From Bacillota bacterium (GTDB taxonomy: Bacteria; Bacillota; Clostridia; TANB77; CAG-465): 64,000 nt of DNA. A program made the translations under genes and the position numbers. The notes beneath the pieces were generated by a model. The model had not been told where the DNA came from, ran no database searches, and saw only the letters and a program-made list of their open reading frames with translations. This document shows, piece by piece, positions 37,127-45,971 of the stretch. Each line of letters opens with the position of its first letter. Position 1 is the stretch's first letter. Location: the NCBI GenBank assembly GCA_023460235.1, contig JAEWRE010000043.1, positions 69,675-133,674 of the forward strand, in the 5' to 3' direction.

Positions 37127-38381
37127 TAAAGGATGGAATGAATTATTTGAAAGACTAGATATTTTGAAAGCTATTGATGAGAATGGATTTTTTGAAATAA
37201 CTGCTGAACAGATCAAATTATCTAATAGAGAGCCTAGATTGATGACAAAATTTGATAGTAGTGAAAATCTTCCTGATATATTTTCTAAAAACGATTTAGC
37301 AATATTACCAATTAAAAGAGGAACTTATGTAATTGGTAAGTTTCAAAATTATCAAAACATTGAAATAGATAATAATTTAGATGTAGAAACGAAATATTTA
37401 CCTGATTATATTACCACTATAGAATACGATAACATTAATAGCGAAGCAATATCATTGAATTCAGCTTATATATCTGGAATGATCGAGGATATTATTGGTG
37501 AAGAAGTTGTGCCAACTATTCAGGGCAGAATGGGAACAGGAGAATTCAACTATGGAATTGCACTAAAAGATAATAATGTTTTTAATATTAATGTTCAAAA
37601 TTCTCAAATGGAAATTGATGGTAGTTATGAGGGGATTAGCAAATTTGTGATTTTGGAAGCCAAAAATCATTATATGAAGGATTTTATAATACGACAACTT
37701 TACTATCCTTATAAAGTTTGGAAACAAATGACAAATAAGGACATAATACCTATTATGTTAATTAAACATGACAATATTTATAATTTCTTTATTTATGAAT
37801 TTTTAGATATGGATAATTATAATAGTATAAAATTGAAATCAATTAAAAGATATATTTTAGATGAAGTTTATCAACCAATTGAATTTAGCGACATTGCATC
37901 AACAATGAATAAAATTGAATATGTAATAGAAAATTTTGATATTCCATTTCCACAAGCCAATTCATTTTATAAAGTATTAGACTTAATTAATGAATTAAAT
38001 AATCAAGAACTTTCAGCATTAGATATTTCAGAAATTTATGAATTTGATATTAGACAAGCAAACTACTATTTATCTGCTGCAGAGTATTTGGGATTTGTTG
38101 TAAAAGATAATAATTATAAACTTAGTGATTATGGCAAAAAAATAATGACTTTGAGTCATAAAAATAAAAACTTAGAAATTGTAAAATCTATTTTATCACA
38201 TAGGCCATTTTATTATGCATTAGAAAGCTATATAAAGGACTTTGAATTTGACACAGAAGGTATTGCTAATGTAATTAATGAATGTCGAAACGAATTAAAC
38301 ATGACTACTGCCAAAAGAAGAACAAGCACAGTAGTGTCATGGAGTAAGTGGATAATTGAATTAACTTCTACTTTTGATTAA
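37101..38381 (+). CDS. Predicted type II restriction endonuclease partner of the Dam-type methylase
   Basis: A 426-residue soluble protein starting at a TTG (37101) with AGGAGG 9 bases upstream, inside the methylase gene. Residues ~160-205 hold a possible PD-(D/E)xK core: SYEGISKFVILEAKNHYMKDF (E-A-K), followed by IIRQLYYPYKVW, the pattern of restriction-like nucleases. Residues ~285-345 look like a winged-helix domain (ALDISEIYEFDIRQANYYLSAAEYLGFV). I do not recognise the exact enzyme family, so cleavage specificity is inferred only from the coupled methylase. Confidence 0.7.
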   Translation: MENWISKNNKGWNELFERLDILKAIDENGFFEITAEQIKLSNREPRLMTKFDSSENLPDIFSKNDLAILPIKRGTYVIGKFQNYQNIEIDNNLDVETKYLPDYITTIEYDNINSEAISLNSAYISGMIEDIIGEEVVPTIQGRMGTGEFNYGIALKDNNVFNINVQNSQMEIDGSYEGISKFVILEAKNHYMKDFIIRQLYYPYKVWKQMTNKDIIPIMLIKHDNIYNFFIYEFLDMDNYNSIKLKSIKRYILDEVYQPIEFSDIASTMNKIEYVIENFDIPFPQANSFYKVLDLINELNNQELSALDISEIYEFDIRQANYYLSAAEYLGFVVKDNNYKLSDYGKKIMTLSHKNKNLEIVKSILSHRPFYYALESYIKDFEFDTEGIANVINECRNELNMTTAKRRTSTVVSWSKWIIELTSTFD

Positions 38382-38433
38382 TTCATTCAATTTAATAAAA
38401 TATAATAACTGTGGTTACAAAATTTATCATACG

Positions 38434-38574
38434 ATTATTGAGATATGTATAAATATAGTATATAATTATTTTAGATAAGAGAACAGTTCGTAACCTGTAG
38501 CTAAAACACTCCATATAGAGGGTAATCGGACCCTTGATAAATCTAGAATTTCCAATGGGAAACTAGGTTTTTTG
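38434..38574 (+). repeat. Island repeat, copy B, with terminator: candidate small RNA
   Basis: TTGAGA (38438-38443), 17 bases, TATAAT (38461-38466), then AGATAAGAGAACAG-TTCGTAAC-CTGTAG and ...ACACTCCA, shared with copies A and C. It is followed by GGTAATCG, as after tRNA-Gly 1, and by a terminator hairpin AATCTAG.../...CTAGGTT with a T run (38540-38574). A transcript of ~100 nt would result. The 394-bp gap 38382-38775 holds nothing else I recognise except an AAAGAAAGGTTTGAT segment like the mobC ribosome site. Confidence 0.6.
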
Positions 38575-38775
38575 TTATTTAAAAAGAAAGGTTTGATTAT
38601 GATATAATTAAATTAAGTAAAAAATCAATATAAGCAAACAAATACTCCCTAAAATAGAATGGTGCTGTGGTCAATATAAGATTAGGCAAATGCAAAAGAA
38701 ATTTAAATTTTTCTAATATATTGAAATATATTTATTTTTATAATAAAATAAATATGTACGAGGTGGAATAATATA

Positions 38776-39897
38776 ATGAAAGTAACAATGGTAGAATTAG
38801 ATAGTGAACTTGCTAAAGTAAGAGAAGAACAAAAATCATTACAAAATGAAATAAAACAATTAAGGTTAGATATTAATCCTGCACTAGATATTGAAGAGAA
38901 AATAAGAGAAAAAGATTTAAGGAAAAATGGATTGGAATTTAATAAATCTACTAATGAATCATCAGCTAAATTTGTCGTAAAAAAGGATATATATGATAGA
39001 AATGAAGCCGATATATCTTCAAAAAGAAGTGAAATAAATGAGTTAGAAGCAGAGATAGTTGAATTAGAAAATATGAAAGTTCAATTCAAAGAGCAAGATA
39101 TACCAGGACTTCCAGTAGAACAAAAAAAAGAAAATAGATTTATTAGTTTTGTTAAAAAGATATTTAATAAAAATCAAAATATTAAAGAAGATATACAACC
39201 AAAACAAGAAATAAATCAACATCAAGTACAACAAATAGAAATAGATATATCTGAAAAAATAGAAAAAATAGAATTTATTAATAAGAGCATAGATTCTATT
39301 GAAAAAGAAAATGCCCAAATAGTGGAAATGAGAACTGAAAGAACTACTAAAATAGAAGAAGAAAGTAAAGCTATTGAAAGTGAATTAGATGAGATAACTA
39401 ATGATATTCAGAAATTAAATGATGAAAAAACAATAGTTTTAGAAAGTACTACTCCTATTACAAAAAAACAAAGAAATGAAAAATTGAGCGAAATTGCTGA
39501 TAAACGTAAAAGAATAGATGAAAATATAGAAAAGATAAATCAAATCCAATCAATGCAAAAAGAAATAGATCCAAGTAGATATATTCTAGATGGTATTTTA
39601 CCAGAAAATATTTTTTCAGGTGGAGGTTCAAAAGATTCTAATGAAATGATGGAAAAAGTAGCTGAAAAATTAAAACAGCCTAAAAAAGATGGACTAGAAA
39701 TTTCTAATGAACAACATAAAAAGATTTTCGGAGATAATTCAAATGTACAAACTTCACAAAAAAATAAAGAAGTAAAGAATAGTTTTGTAAATAATTTGCA
39801 AGATTTAGTAGAACCAGAAGATGAATTAGTAAAAAAAGAAATGGATACAAAGGAAAGTATACAAAGAGATGAACCAGATCAACTAGACGAAATTTAA
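38776..39897 (+). CDS. Coiled-coil protein of unknown function
   Basis: A 373-residue, highly charged, Gln/Glu/Lys-rich protein with long heptad-like stretches at about residues 3-100 and 150-265 (ELDSELAKVREEQKSLQNEI; EKIEKIEFINKSIDSIEKEN). A short basic-hydrophobic segment (NRFISFVKKIFNKNQN, ~118-133) separates them. The C-terminal third is acidic and low in complexity. No signal peptide or membrane helix. Not recognised; may act as a structural or scaffold protein of the island. Confidence 0.7.
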   Translation: MKVTMVELDSELAKVREEQKSLQNEIKQLRLDINPALDIEEKIREKDLRKNGLEFNKSTNESSAKFVVKKDIYDRNEADISSKRSEINELEAEIVELENMKVQFKEQDIPGLPVEQKKENRFISFVKKIFNKNQNIKEDIQPKQEINQHQVQQIEIDISEKIEKIEFINKSIDSIEKENAQIVEMRTERTTKIEEESKAIESELDEITNDIQKLNDEKTIVLESTTPITKKQRNEKLSEIADKRKRIDENIEKINQIQSMQKEIDPSRYILDGILPENIFSGGGSKDSNEMMEKVAEKLKQPKKDGLEISNEQHKKIFGDNSNVQTSQKNKEVKNSFVNNLQDLVEPEDELVKKEMDTKESIQRDEPDQLDEI

Positions 39898-39902
39898 AAT
39901 AT

Positions 39903-39936
39903 AAAAACGTGATTTTTTTTGTAAAATCACGTTTTT
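39903..39936 (+). terminator. Terminator after the coiled-coil gene
   Basis: AAAAACGTGATTTT and its complement around a TTTTGT loop, ending in five T residues. Confidence 0.9.
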
Positions 39937-40129
39937 AAACTCTAAACCATATAATTGTTTAATTTAAAGGCGATCAAGTTTTTGAGTAGAAAATTTTAAA
40001 AAAACTACTTGAATTTTAAATAAAAAGCAGATAATATTGAAGTGCCCCCATATTTTTGAAAAAACTTTTATAATGATTCATTTAACTCTAATGTAGTTTA
40101 TGAGGAACTTTCTTAATTTTTAATTAATA

Positions 40130-41311
40130 TTAAGAAATATTTAATTTTTTTCTTTGAGCAATTAGTATGTATGCAAGAGTTAATTGTAATAGCATAAACA
40201 GTGCTGATAAACCAAACATATATCTAAGACCTAATAAGTACATAATTCCACATAAAAAAGTTCCAATTGCTTCTCCTAATGCTCCTATCATATACGTTAA
40301 GTTTGTATATGGTAATTGTTTGTCAGTATCAATATTATTAATGTATGGTGCATCAGTAACATTTTCATAAGAAGTTGATATTAATAGTGACCAAGTCATA
40401 GCACAAATAACAACAATAATATTGTTTGATAAAAAGGCTAGTGTATAAGCAATAAAGCGTATTCCAAATTTAATTGTTATTGTAGCATAATCACTTTTAG
40501 GTTGTAATTTTTTTAAGCAAGCTATTCCAAGTATATCAGCTAAAATTCCTACAATCAAGAAATATTTAGTAGCAGAGCTATCTGTAAAATTTAAATAATT
40601 GGTTAAAGTTAGCATTTTTAATCCAAGTGCAGTAGAATATGCTATTTGTCCAACTAAAAAATAAATGATATAGGTTAGCCTAAATTTATTAGTAAATATA
40701 TATTTAAATATATTGTCTGTACTTACTTGAACTTCTATATTATCCATTTTTATATTAAATAAAATAATTAATGATATAATTGAAAATAATATAGAAATTA
40801 ATAAGCAAGTATTATAATCAAATATAACTCCAAATATTGTCTGGCCAATTATAAATCCACCAATCAGCACTCCAAAATCTCTTCCTGTATATTCTACTAA
40901 TTTTCTCTTACTGTATAAATTATTATTCTTTTTAATTGTAACAATTAATGGATATATGCTAATAATTATCAATCTCTCTATAATAATATCAATTATAATT
41001 GATATATTAATAATTTGTTTTAAACTTGAGCTGTTAATTGCAAATAAAAAAATTAGGTTTAGTATTTTTATAAATAATGCTAATGTTATAAAACTTTTTA
41101 TTTTGTTTAACTTTATATATTTGGAAAATATTAATATACTAATTACACAAATTAATGTTCCAAAGCTTAAAATCCTACTTATCTCAGAAGGGGACATACC
41201 ATTATTTTGCATCCATAATTGTCTAAAATTATTCCATAATCCAATTGAAATACTAAATAAAAGTAAAATTATTAATATTTTGTTTTCATTTTTGCTCCAT
41301 ATTTTACTCAT
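40130..41311 (-). CDS. MFS-like transporter (12-helix)
   Basis: A 393-residue protein with about 12 helices, most like the major facilitator superfamily. The helix 4-5 loop contains KRKLVEYTGRDFGVLIGGFIIG (about residues 135-156), an arrangement common in drug-exporter-like MFS proteins. Start ATG 41311 has AAAGGAG 6 bases upstream; the frame extends another 31 codons without a site. Substrate unknown. It is divergent from the histidine phosphatase gene. Confidence 0.75.
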   Translation of the reverse strand: MSKIWSKNENKILIILLLFSISIGLWNNFRQLWMQNNGMSPSEISRILSFGTLICVISILIFSKYIKLNKIKSFITLALFIKILNLIFLFAINSSSLKQIINISIIIDIIIERLIIISIYPLIVTIKKNNNLYSKRKLVEYTGRDFGVLIGGFIIGQTIFGVIFDYNTCLLISILFSIISLIILFNIKMDNIEVQVSTDNIFKYIFTNKFRLTYIIYFLVGQIAYSTALGLKMLTLTNYLNFTDSSATKYFLIVGILADILGIACLKKLQPKSDYATITIKFGIRFIAYTLAFLSNNIIVVICAMTWSLLISTSYENVTDAPYINNIDTDKQLPYTNLTYMIGALGEAIGTFLCGIMYLLGLRYMFGLSALFMLLQLTLAYILIAQRKKLNIS

Positions 41312-41506
41312 ATCATACTCCTTTATCAAATGTTTCCTATATACAAAGACACGAATAAATAAATTATACAGTATTCGACAAAATTTTGCTATAATATTTT
41401 TCAAAAAAGTTAATTTTCATAATTAGGATAGAATTAATTATAATTTACAATTATAAAATTTAATGATATAATTTATAAAATATAGAATTAAATATAAGGA
41501 GTTTTT

Positions 41507-42028
41507 ATGAATTTGTATGTTATAAGACATGGTGAAACTAACATGGGCAAGAATAAAATGATTGCTACTGAAGATGAGGATTTAAATGATAATGGAATAA
41601 CACAAGCAATTAATATTTCTAATGAATTAAATGAGTTAAATATTAATTTTATATATTGCTCGCCTATTAAAAGGGCAATGCATACTCTTAATTTATTTAA
41701 TTTAAATAATAACATTCCTGTGATTGTGGAAGATAGGCTAAAAGAAAGAAACATGGGATTGTATGAAAAAGCTTCTTTTGAAGATTTAGACTGGGAAGTA
41801 TTCTGGGGCTATAATTCTGATTTAAAGTATTCTGAGCTAGAATCAATGAAAAGTGTATATGAAAGAGTAAGTGAATTCTTAGATGAGCTTAAATTAAAAG
41901 AATATAATAATAATATTTTGTTAGTAGTTCACGGTGGAATTTTAAGAGCTATTCATTGGTATTTTTACGGTATTGATAATTCATTATTTGAGTGTGAAAA
42001 CTGTAAAATATATAATTATAAGGCTTAA
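41507..42028 (+). CDS. Histidine phosphatase (phosphoglycerate-mutase-like)
   Basis: A 173-residue phosphatase of the histidine phosphatase superfamily. The phospho-histidine motif is at the N-terminus (YVIRHGETN, His9), with the catalytic Arg in YCSPIKRAMHT (~residues 55-60), the acid in LKERNMGLYE (~80-89) and the second His in VVHGGILRAI (~146). Small-molecule phosphatase is more likely than glycolytic mutase at this size. Good AAGGAG site. Followed 17 bases later by a decayed gene. Confidence 0.9.
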   Translation: MNLYVIRHGETNMGKNKMIATEDEDLNDNGITQAINISNELNELNINFIYCSPIKRAMHTLNLFNLNNNIPVIVEDRLKERNMGLYEKASFEDLDWEVFWGYNSDLKYSELESMKSVYERVSEFLDELKLKEYNNNILLVVHGGILRAIHWYFYGIDNSLFECENCKIYNYKA

Positions 42029-42045
42029 TTTTAGAGGTATATATT

Positions 42046-42402
42046 ATGAAAATAAGTGGAATTGATAAAGATTTCGTAAATATAATAAATTATTTAGATG
42101 AAAATGGATTTAAACCTTACGCTTCATGTGATGGTGTGGAAGAAAACCATTTAGAAAGTCAGCCAGCAGCTCTTGCCTATATAAGTTTTTTAAAAGTCAT
42201 GGCATTATTAATCTTATGGCTGCTTTTAAAAGAGATAAGGAAAAATTTCCGTATTTGAATTTCAAATAATTCTCATTTAGCACCATATGATTTATAGGGT
42301 AATCTAATAGAAGTGAATACCTATTCAGTAAATTTTAATAATAAAAAAGGAGAGTTAATAGATATTAATAGGAAAAATAATATTATCTTAAAAAATAGAT
42401 AA
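42046..42402 (+). pseudogene. Decayed gene, two frameshifts and a stop
   Basis: Begins MKISGIDKDFVNIINYLDENGFKPYASCDG and keeps sense to ...AALAYISFLK, then a slip in the TTTTTTAAAA run near 42186-42195 moves the meaningful frame (SHGIINLMAAFKRDKEKFPYL). A later frame reads NSHLAPYDL, a stop, then GNLIEVNTYSVNFNNKKGEL and ends at 42402. The uncharged protein family is not recognised. Decay next to the tRNA-Gly/mobC relic supports a degraded island edge. Confidence 0.65.
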
Positions 42403-42409
42403 AAAACTA

Positions 42410-42438
42410 TTGACAAATGACCCCAAAATGAATATAAT
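42410..42438 (+). promoter_or_regulatory. Promoter of tRNA-Gly 2
   Basis: TTGACA (42410-42415), 17 bases, TATAAT (42433-42438), 16 bases before the tRNA. Confidence 0.85.
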
Positions 42439-42454
42439 ATATATGTAGTTGAAC

Positions 42455-42528
<74 letters not shown>

Positions 42529-42566
42529 AAAGGTAAAATCGTCGAGCCAAGTGACGTTATTGATTA

Positions 42567-42593
42567 AATCAATCTGAAAAGGTTGATTTTTTT
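42567..42593 (+). terminator. Terminator of tRNA-Gly 2
   Basis: AATCAATCT (42567-42575) pairs with AGGTTGATT (42580-42588), followed by T residues. Confidence 0.85.
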
Positions 42594-42625
42594 GTGCGTT
42601 TATTGAAAAGAAAGGTTGATGAAAA

Positions 42626-42837
42626 ATGAGAAAAAGAAATATATATAAAAGTATATATTTATCTGAAGAACAAATATAGCATTACAAAATAAATGTAAAG
42701 AATTTAATTTGGATTGCTCAAATACCATAAGCATTCATAGATATGGTCATATTGATGAAAGAAAATATAGACTGAATATTGAACAATTAAATTATATTAT
42801 GGAAGATATAAAAATTAATTTAGATATTATTCGTTAA
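42626..42837 (+). pseudogene. Decayed mobC copy
   Basis: Starts MRKRNIYKSIYLSEEQI then a stop; the 3' half (from AGATATGG near 42741) again matches mobC at 32784-33104 almost base for base through the stop codon. About 110 bases of the middle are missing. Similarity continues about 100 bases downstream into what is the hydrolase promoter region in the first copy and stops near 42937. Confidence 0.85.
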
Positions 42838-43032
42838 TTTAACAAAGTTTTTATAAATACTATTGAATTTCAAGATGATTATGGCAAACTGTTGATATAA
42901 ATGATATAATTAGTTGGTAAGATAAATAGTAATTTGCTCCAATAGAAGTAGTTATAAAAAAATAAAACTGTCTCATTGTATTTATATTATATTTAATATA
43001 TACTTTTATTGAAAGGAGGAATGATTTTAATT

Positions 43033-43512
43033 ATGGCAAATGAAAGTAAAAAAGATTTTAATGTTATGCTTCAAGATAGAAAAGATATGCCTAAATTTGT
43101 TAAAATAACAGATAAATCAAGCATAGAAAAATATGGTGGAAATAATATGTATTTTGCACCACCAATAGATTATGATGAAGTGATGAAAAAAATACCTTAT
43201 GGAAAAGTAATAACTATTGGAAAAATCAGAGAATTTTTTGCGGAGAAGAATAATGCTGATTTTACTGAACCAATTACAGCAGGAATATTTACATCTATTG
43301 TTGCTTGGGCTAGTTATCAAAGAAAAGAGAATGAAACACCTTATTGGAGAACATTAAAAGCAAATGGAGAATTAAATCCAAAGTATCCAGGGGGAATTGA
43401 ACTTCAGAAGAAAAAATTGGAAAGTGAAGGTCATACAATTATACAAAAAGGTAGAACAAATATTAAATACTATGTAAAAGATTATGAAAATAAAATATTT
43501 GAATTACAATAA
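43033..43512 (+). CDS. MGMT-family alkyltransferase-like (ATL) DNA-binding protein
   Basis: A 160-residue protein whose residues ~48-135 match the DNA-binding domain of O6-alkylguanine alkyltransferases (MKKIPYGKVITIGKIREFF, YWRTLKANGELNPKYPGGIELQKKKLESEG). The reactive-cysteine PCHR motif is absent, so it is more like ATL proteins, which bind alkylated bases and hand them to nucleotide excision repair. ATG 43033 is preferred; AGGAGG is 13 bases upstream, and the ATG at 43021 lies too close to it. Confidence 0.8.
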   Translation: MANESKKDFNVMLQDRKDMPKFVKITDKSSIEKYGGNNMYFAPPIDYDEVMKKIPYGKVITIGKIREFFAEKNNADFTEPITAGIFTSIVAWASYQRKENETPYWRTLKANGELNPKYPGGIELQKKKLESEGHTIIQKGRTNIKYYVKDYENKIFELQ

Positions 43513-43681
43513 CAATAACAAATTACAATTTGATTGATTTGTGTATAAATATTAATTTGTAGTGTATTAGTAAGTATACCTAACTGCATTTTAAGGCTAT
43601 GAATTTTTAATGTTAATATGCATTGCTTGTAGCAACGGCTTATTAATCATATAATAGTTTTAAAGAATGGAGGTATAAAAA

Positions 43682-44191
43682 ATGCTAAAAGAAAATATTA
43701 AAATAAGCAGAAAACTAAAAGGACTTTCGCAAGAGGAACTTGCCATCAAGTTAAATGTGGTAAGACAAACCATCTCTAAATGGGAGCAAGGATTATCGGT
43801 TCCTGATTCGGAAATGTTAATTTCTATATCAGAGGTACTTGAAACTCCTGTAAGCACTTTACTTGGAGAAACCATTTCTGAGTCTAAAGTTGATGATATA
43901 AAAGCAATCTCAGAAAAGTTAGAGGTTATCAACCTACAACTGTCACAAAGAAAAATTTTAAGACGAAAAACATTTAATTGGCTATTTATATTATTGTGTT
44001 TAATGATAGTAATAATTTCGGCAATCCTAATAGTATTAAATAGTTCTTATCTGAATTGGAATTTTAGTAATCCTGAAACTGCCGTTGCAGGAACAATTTT
44101 ACATGCATTTGAATGGCTATTTATTAGGTTGCTACCTATTATTCTTGTAGCTGGAATCTTAGGAATTGTCTTGACACGAAAAAAAGATTAA
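43682..44191 (+). CDS. XRE-family regulator with two C-terminal membrane helices
   Basis: A 169-residue protein: a canonical helix-turn-helix at residues 6-60 (LSQEELAIKLNVVRQTISKWEQGLSVPD), a short linker (~65-95), then two hydrophobic helices (WLFILLCLMIVIISAILIVL ~98-118; LFIRLLPIILVAGILGIVL ~145-164). Such membrane-tethered XRE proteins are common in Firmicutes and may sense envelope or membrane signals. GGAGG precedes the start. Copy C of the island repeat follows. Confidence 0.9.
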   Translation: MLKENIKISRKLKGLSQEELAIKLNVVRQTISKWEQGLSVPDSEMLISISEVLETPVSTLLGETISESKVDDIKAISEKLEVINLQLSQRKILRRKTFNWLFILLCLMIVIISAILIVLNSSYLNWNFSNPETAVAGTILHAFEWLFIRLLPIILVAGILGIVLTRKKD

Positions 44192-44242
44192 AATTGTTTT
44201 ACTTTTTTTAGAATGATTAGATCACAAATTAAATTTTTTATT

Positions 44243-44375
44243 AAGGGCTGTACTTCAAAATATAGTCATTTTTATAAATGAAACTTAAAAACAATTGAAA
44301 TACATTCAAATATATTGTATAATTATTTTTAGGTAAGAGAACAAGTTCATAATCTGTAGCTTAATCGCTCCATAT
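44243..44375 (+). repeat. Island repeat, copy C (promoter plus stem-loop)
   Basis: About 133 bp, the best match of copy A. TTGAAA (44295-44300), 17 bases, TATAAT (44318-44323), then AGGTAAGAGAACAAG-TTCATAA-TCTGTAG and a CGCTCCA end resembling a tRNA 3' end. A hairpin GTTAATATAAA... (44398-44424) follows. The 339-bp gap 44192-44530 holds no gene. Confidence 0.65.
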
Positions 44376-44471
44376 AATAATTGACCTTAAAGAATTCGTT
44401 AATATAAATTATTTTTATATTAACGTCTTTCATATTTTACTTTTATTCTTTGTAAATTATCACATTTATGC

Positions 44472-44502
44472 AAAAAGTGGAGTTTAAATCTCCACTTTTT
44501 TT
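44472..44502. terminator. Bidirectional terminator
   Basis: AAAAAGTGGAG (44472-44482) and CTCCACTTTTT (44490-44500), T runs on both strands; ends the minus-strand MFS gene. Confidence 0.88.
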
Positions 44503-44530
44503 GTTATAGATTGTTTATTATATAATAACT

Positions 44531-45730
44531 TTATTTGCCTTTAGTTTCATATTTTTCAATATCTTTAATATTTAGTGCAGTTACTAATAATGATAATGTT
44601 AAAATTAGCATTATGATATTAAATATTACTTGATTCATACTTAAACCAGCTATTAGTAATAGTATATATCCAAAAATTCTTCCTAAATTTAATATTCCTT
44701 CTCTTAAAGCAAAAAATTCACATTGATTGTTTTTATCAATTATATAACTATCTGATATATTAAATAGTCTTATTTCCCTTGTTAATGTTAGTATTGATGT
44801 AAATATAACATAGCAGAAATTATAAATTATAATTGTGTAATTATTTTGCCATAGCATGAGTACAAATACAGAAATAACAGGAAGTATTCCTGAAATGATT
44901 ATTATATGTTTATCATTTTTTTTGCTATATATTTTTCCGTAAACTTTAACGCAAATCATAGATAATATTGTAGCAATAGTTGTTATGATTCCTAAATTGA
45001 TATTAGTTTTAAATGAATTAAATATTAGGATAGTAATCAATACTTCTAATGCTCCATCACTTACATTCATGCCAATAAAAAATTCAACGATAGATATCTT
45101 TCTAATTTGTTTATTACCTTTTAATTTTTTTAAAGTATTTAACAAATTAAAAGTAGTTAAAGTAGTATTGTTATCAGGTGTTATTAAAAAAGAAAGTATA
45201 ATTTGTACAAAAGAAATGATTAAAATAATTATCGCTGTTAGTTCATAATTGGTTACAGTTATAATAGATCCTAATATAATTGGGCATATAATTCCAATTA
45301 TAGAAGAAGTAATTTTTGATTTAACTGTATACTCTGTTCTATTATTATTATCAATCTTATTGATTACAAATAAATTATAAGAAAACCAATAAGCACTGGA
45401 TGAAATTCCATAAACAATTGCTAATATAGGTAAATAATCAATTATTTTTTCTTTAAGAAGTATAATTAACATTATATAAAAGAAATTTAGAATAACTCCT
45501 ATTCTAAACATTCCAATTCTAAATTTTTTCTTTATGAGACTTGCAACAATAAAGCTTCCAATTGCAAGTACTATATATGAGAATATGTAATATATTGATA
45601 AATTAATCATACTTTCTTTAGACTCTTTTATAAAATAAGCCGTTAAAAAGGGACCTAAAAATAAAACCATTATTTTTTTAATTGCATTTATAATTATTAT
45701 AATATTTTCTTCTAAGATTATTTTTTTCAT
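44531..45730 (-). CDS. MFS-like transporter
   Basis: A 399-residue, very hydrophobic 12-helix protein. Helix spacing and the short central loop (NNTTLTTFNLLNTLKKLKGNKQIRK, ~residues 190-214) fit MFS exporters. No substrate motif. The ribosome site is AGAGGTATAATAAT. A 20-bp perfect inverted repeat with a 95-bp spacer lies just upstream and may regulate it. Confidence 0.72.
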   Translation of the reverse strand: MKKIILEENIIIIINAIKKIMVLFLGPFLTAYFIKESKESMINLSIYYIFSYIVLAIGSFIVASLIKKKFRIGMFRIGVILNFFYIMLIILLKEKIIDYLPILAIVYGISSSAYWFSYNLFVINKIDNNNRTEYTVKSKITSSIIGIICPIILGSIITVTNYELTAIIILIISFVQIILSFLITPDNNTTLTTFNLLNTLKKLKGNKQIRKISIVEFFIGMNVSDGALEVLITILIFNSFKTNINLGIITTIATILSMICVKVYGKIYSKKNDKHIIIISGILPVISVFVLMLWQNNYTIIIYNFCYVIFTSILTLTREIRLFNISDSYIIDKNNQCEFFALREGILNLGRIFGYILLLIAGLSMNQVIFNIIMLILTLSLLVTALNIKDIEKYETKGK

Positions 45731-45759
45731 ATTATTATACCTCTATATTTGTTCTTTTA

Positions 45760-45894
45760 TTAATTCTAGTAAATTATATAAAGTAATTTATATTTGAATC
45801 AATAAGCGTTTGTACCTTTAATCTTTTCATATACTACCTCTAAGGGGAAGCTTTTGAAATTATACTATAAAATAATATAATTTACTAGAATTAA
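45760..45894 (-). repeat. 20-bp perfect inverted repeat flanking a leader with a 17-19 codon ORF
   Basis: Arms 45760-45779 and 45875-45894 are exact complements. On the minus strand the inner segment has TATAAT-like sequence near 45857-45862, an AGAGGT site and an ATG starting MKRLKVQTLIDSNINYFI, ending inside the right-hand arm. It lies 30 bases before the MFS start. Could be an operator pair, an attenuator or a small mobile remnant; no target duplication is seen. Confidence 0.55.
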
Positions 45895-45932
45895 GTCGAA
45901 AAAAGGAAAAATATATGATCTATACTATATAT

Positions 45933-45966
45933 AAAAAGAGCTTACCATTTTATTGATAAGCTCTTA
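45933..45966 (-). terminator. Terminator of the esterase gene
   Basis: On the minus strand TAAGAGCTTA/TAAGCTCTT hairpin followed by TTTTAT. Confidence 0.8.
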
Positions 45967-45971
45967 CTTTA

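Noticed and set aside
38434..38574. Calling copy B a functional tRNA
   Set aside because: No acceptor stem and no T arm; only an anticodon-like arm and a CTCCA end are present.
45760..45894. Insertion sequence
   Set aside because: No transposase and no target-site duplication; only the inverted arms are present.
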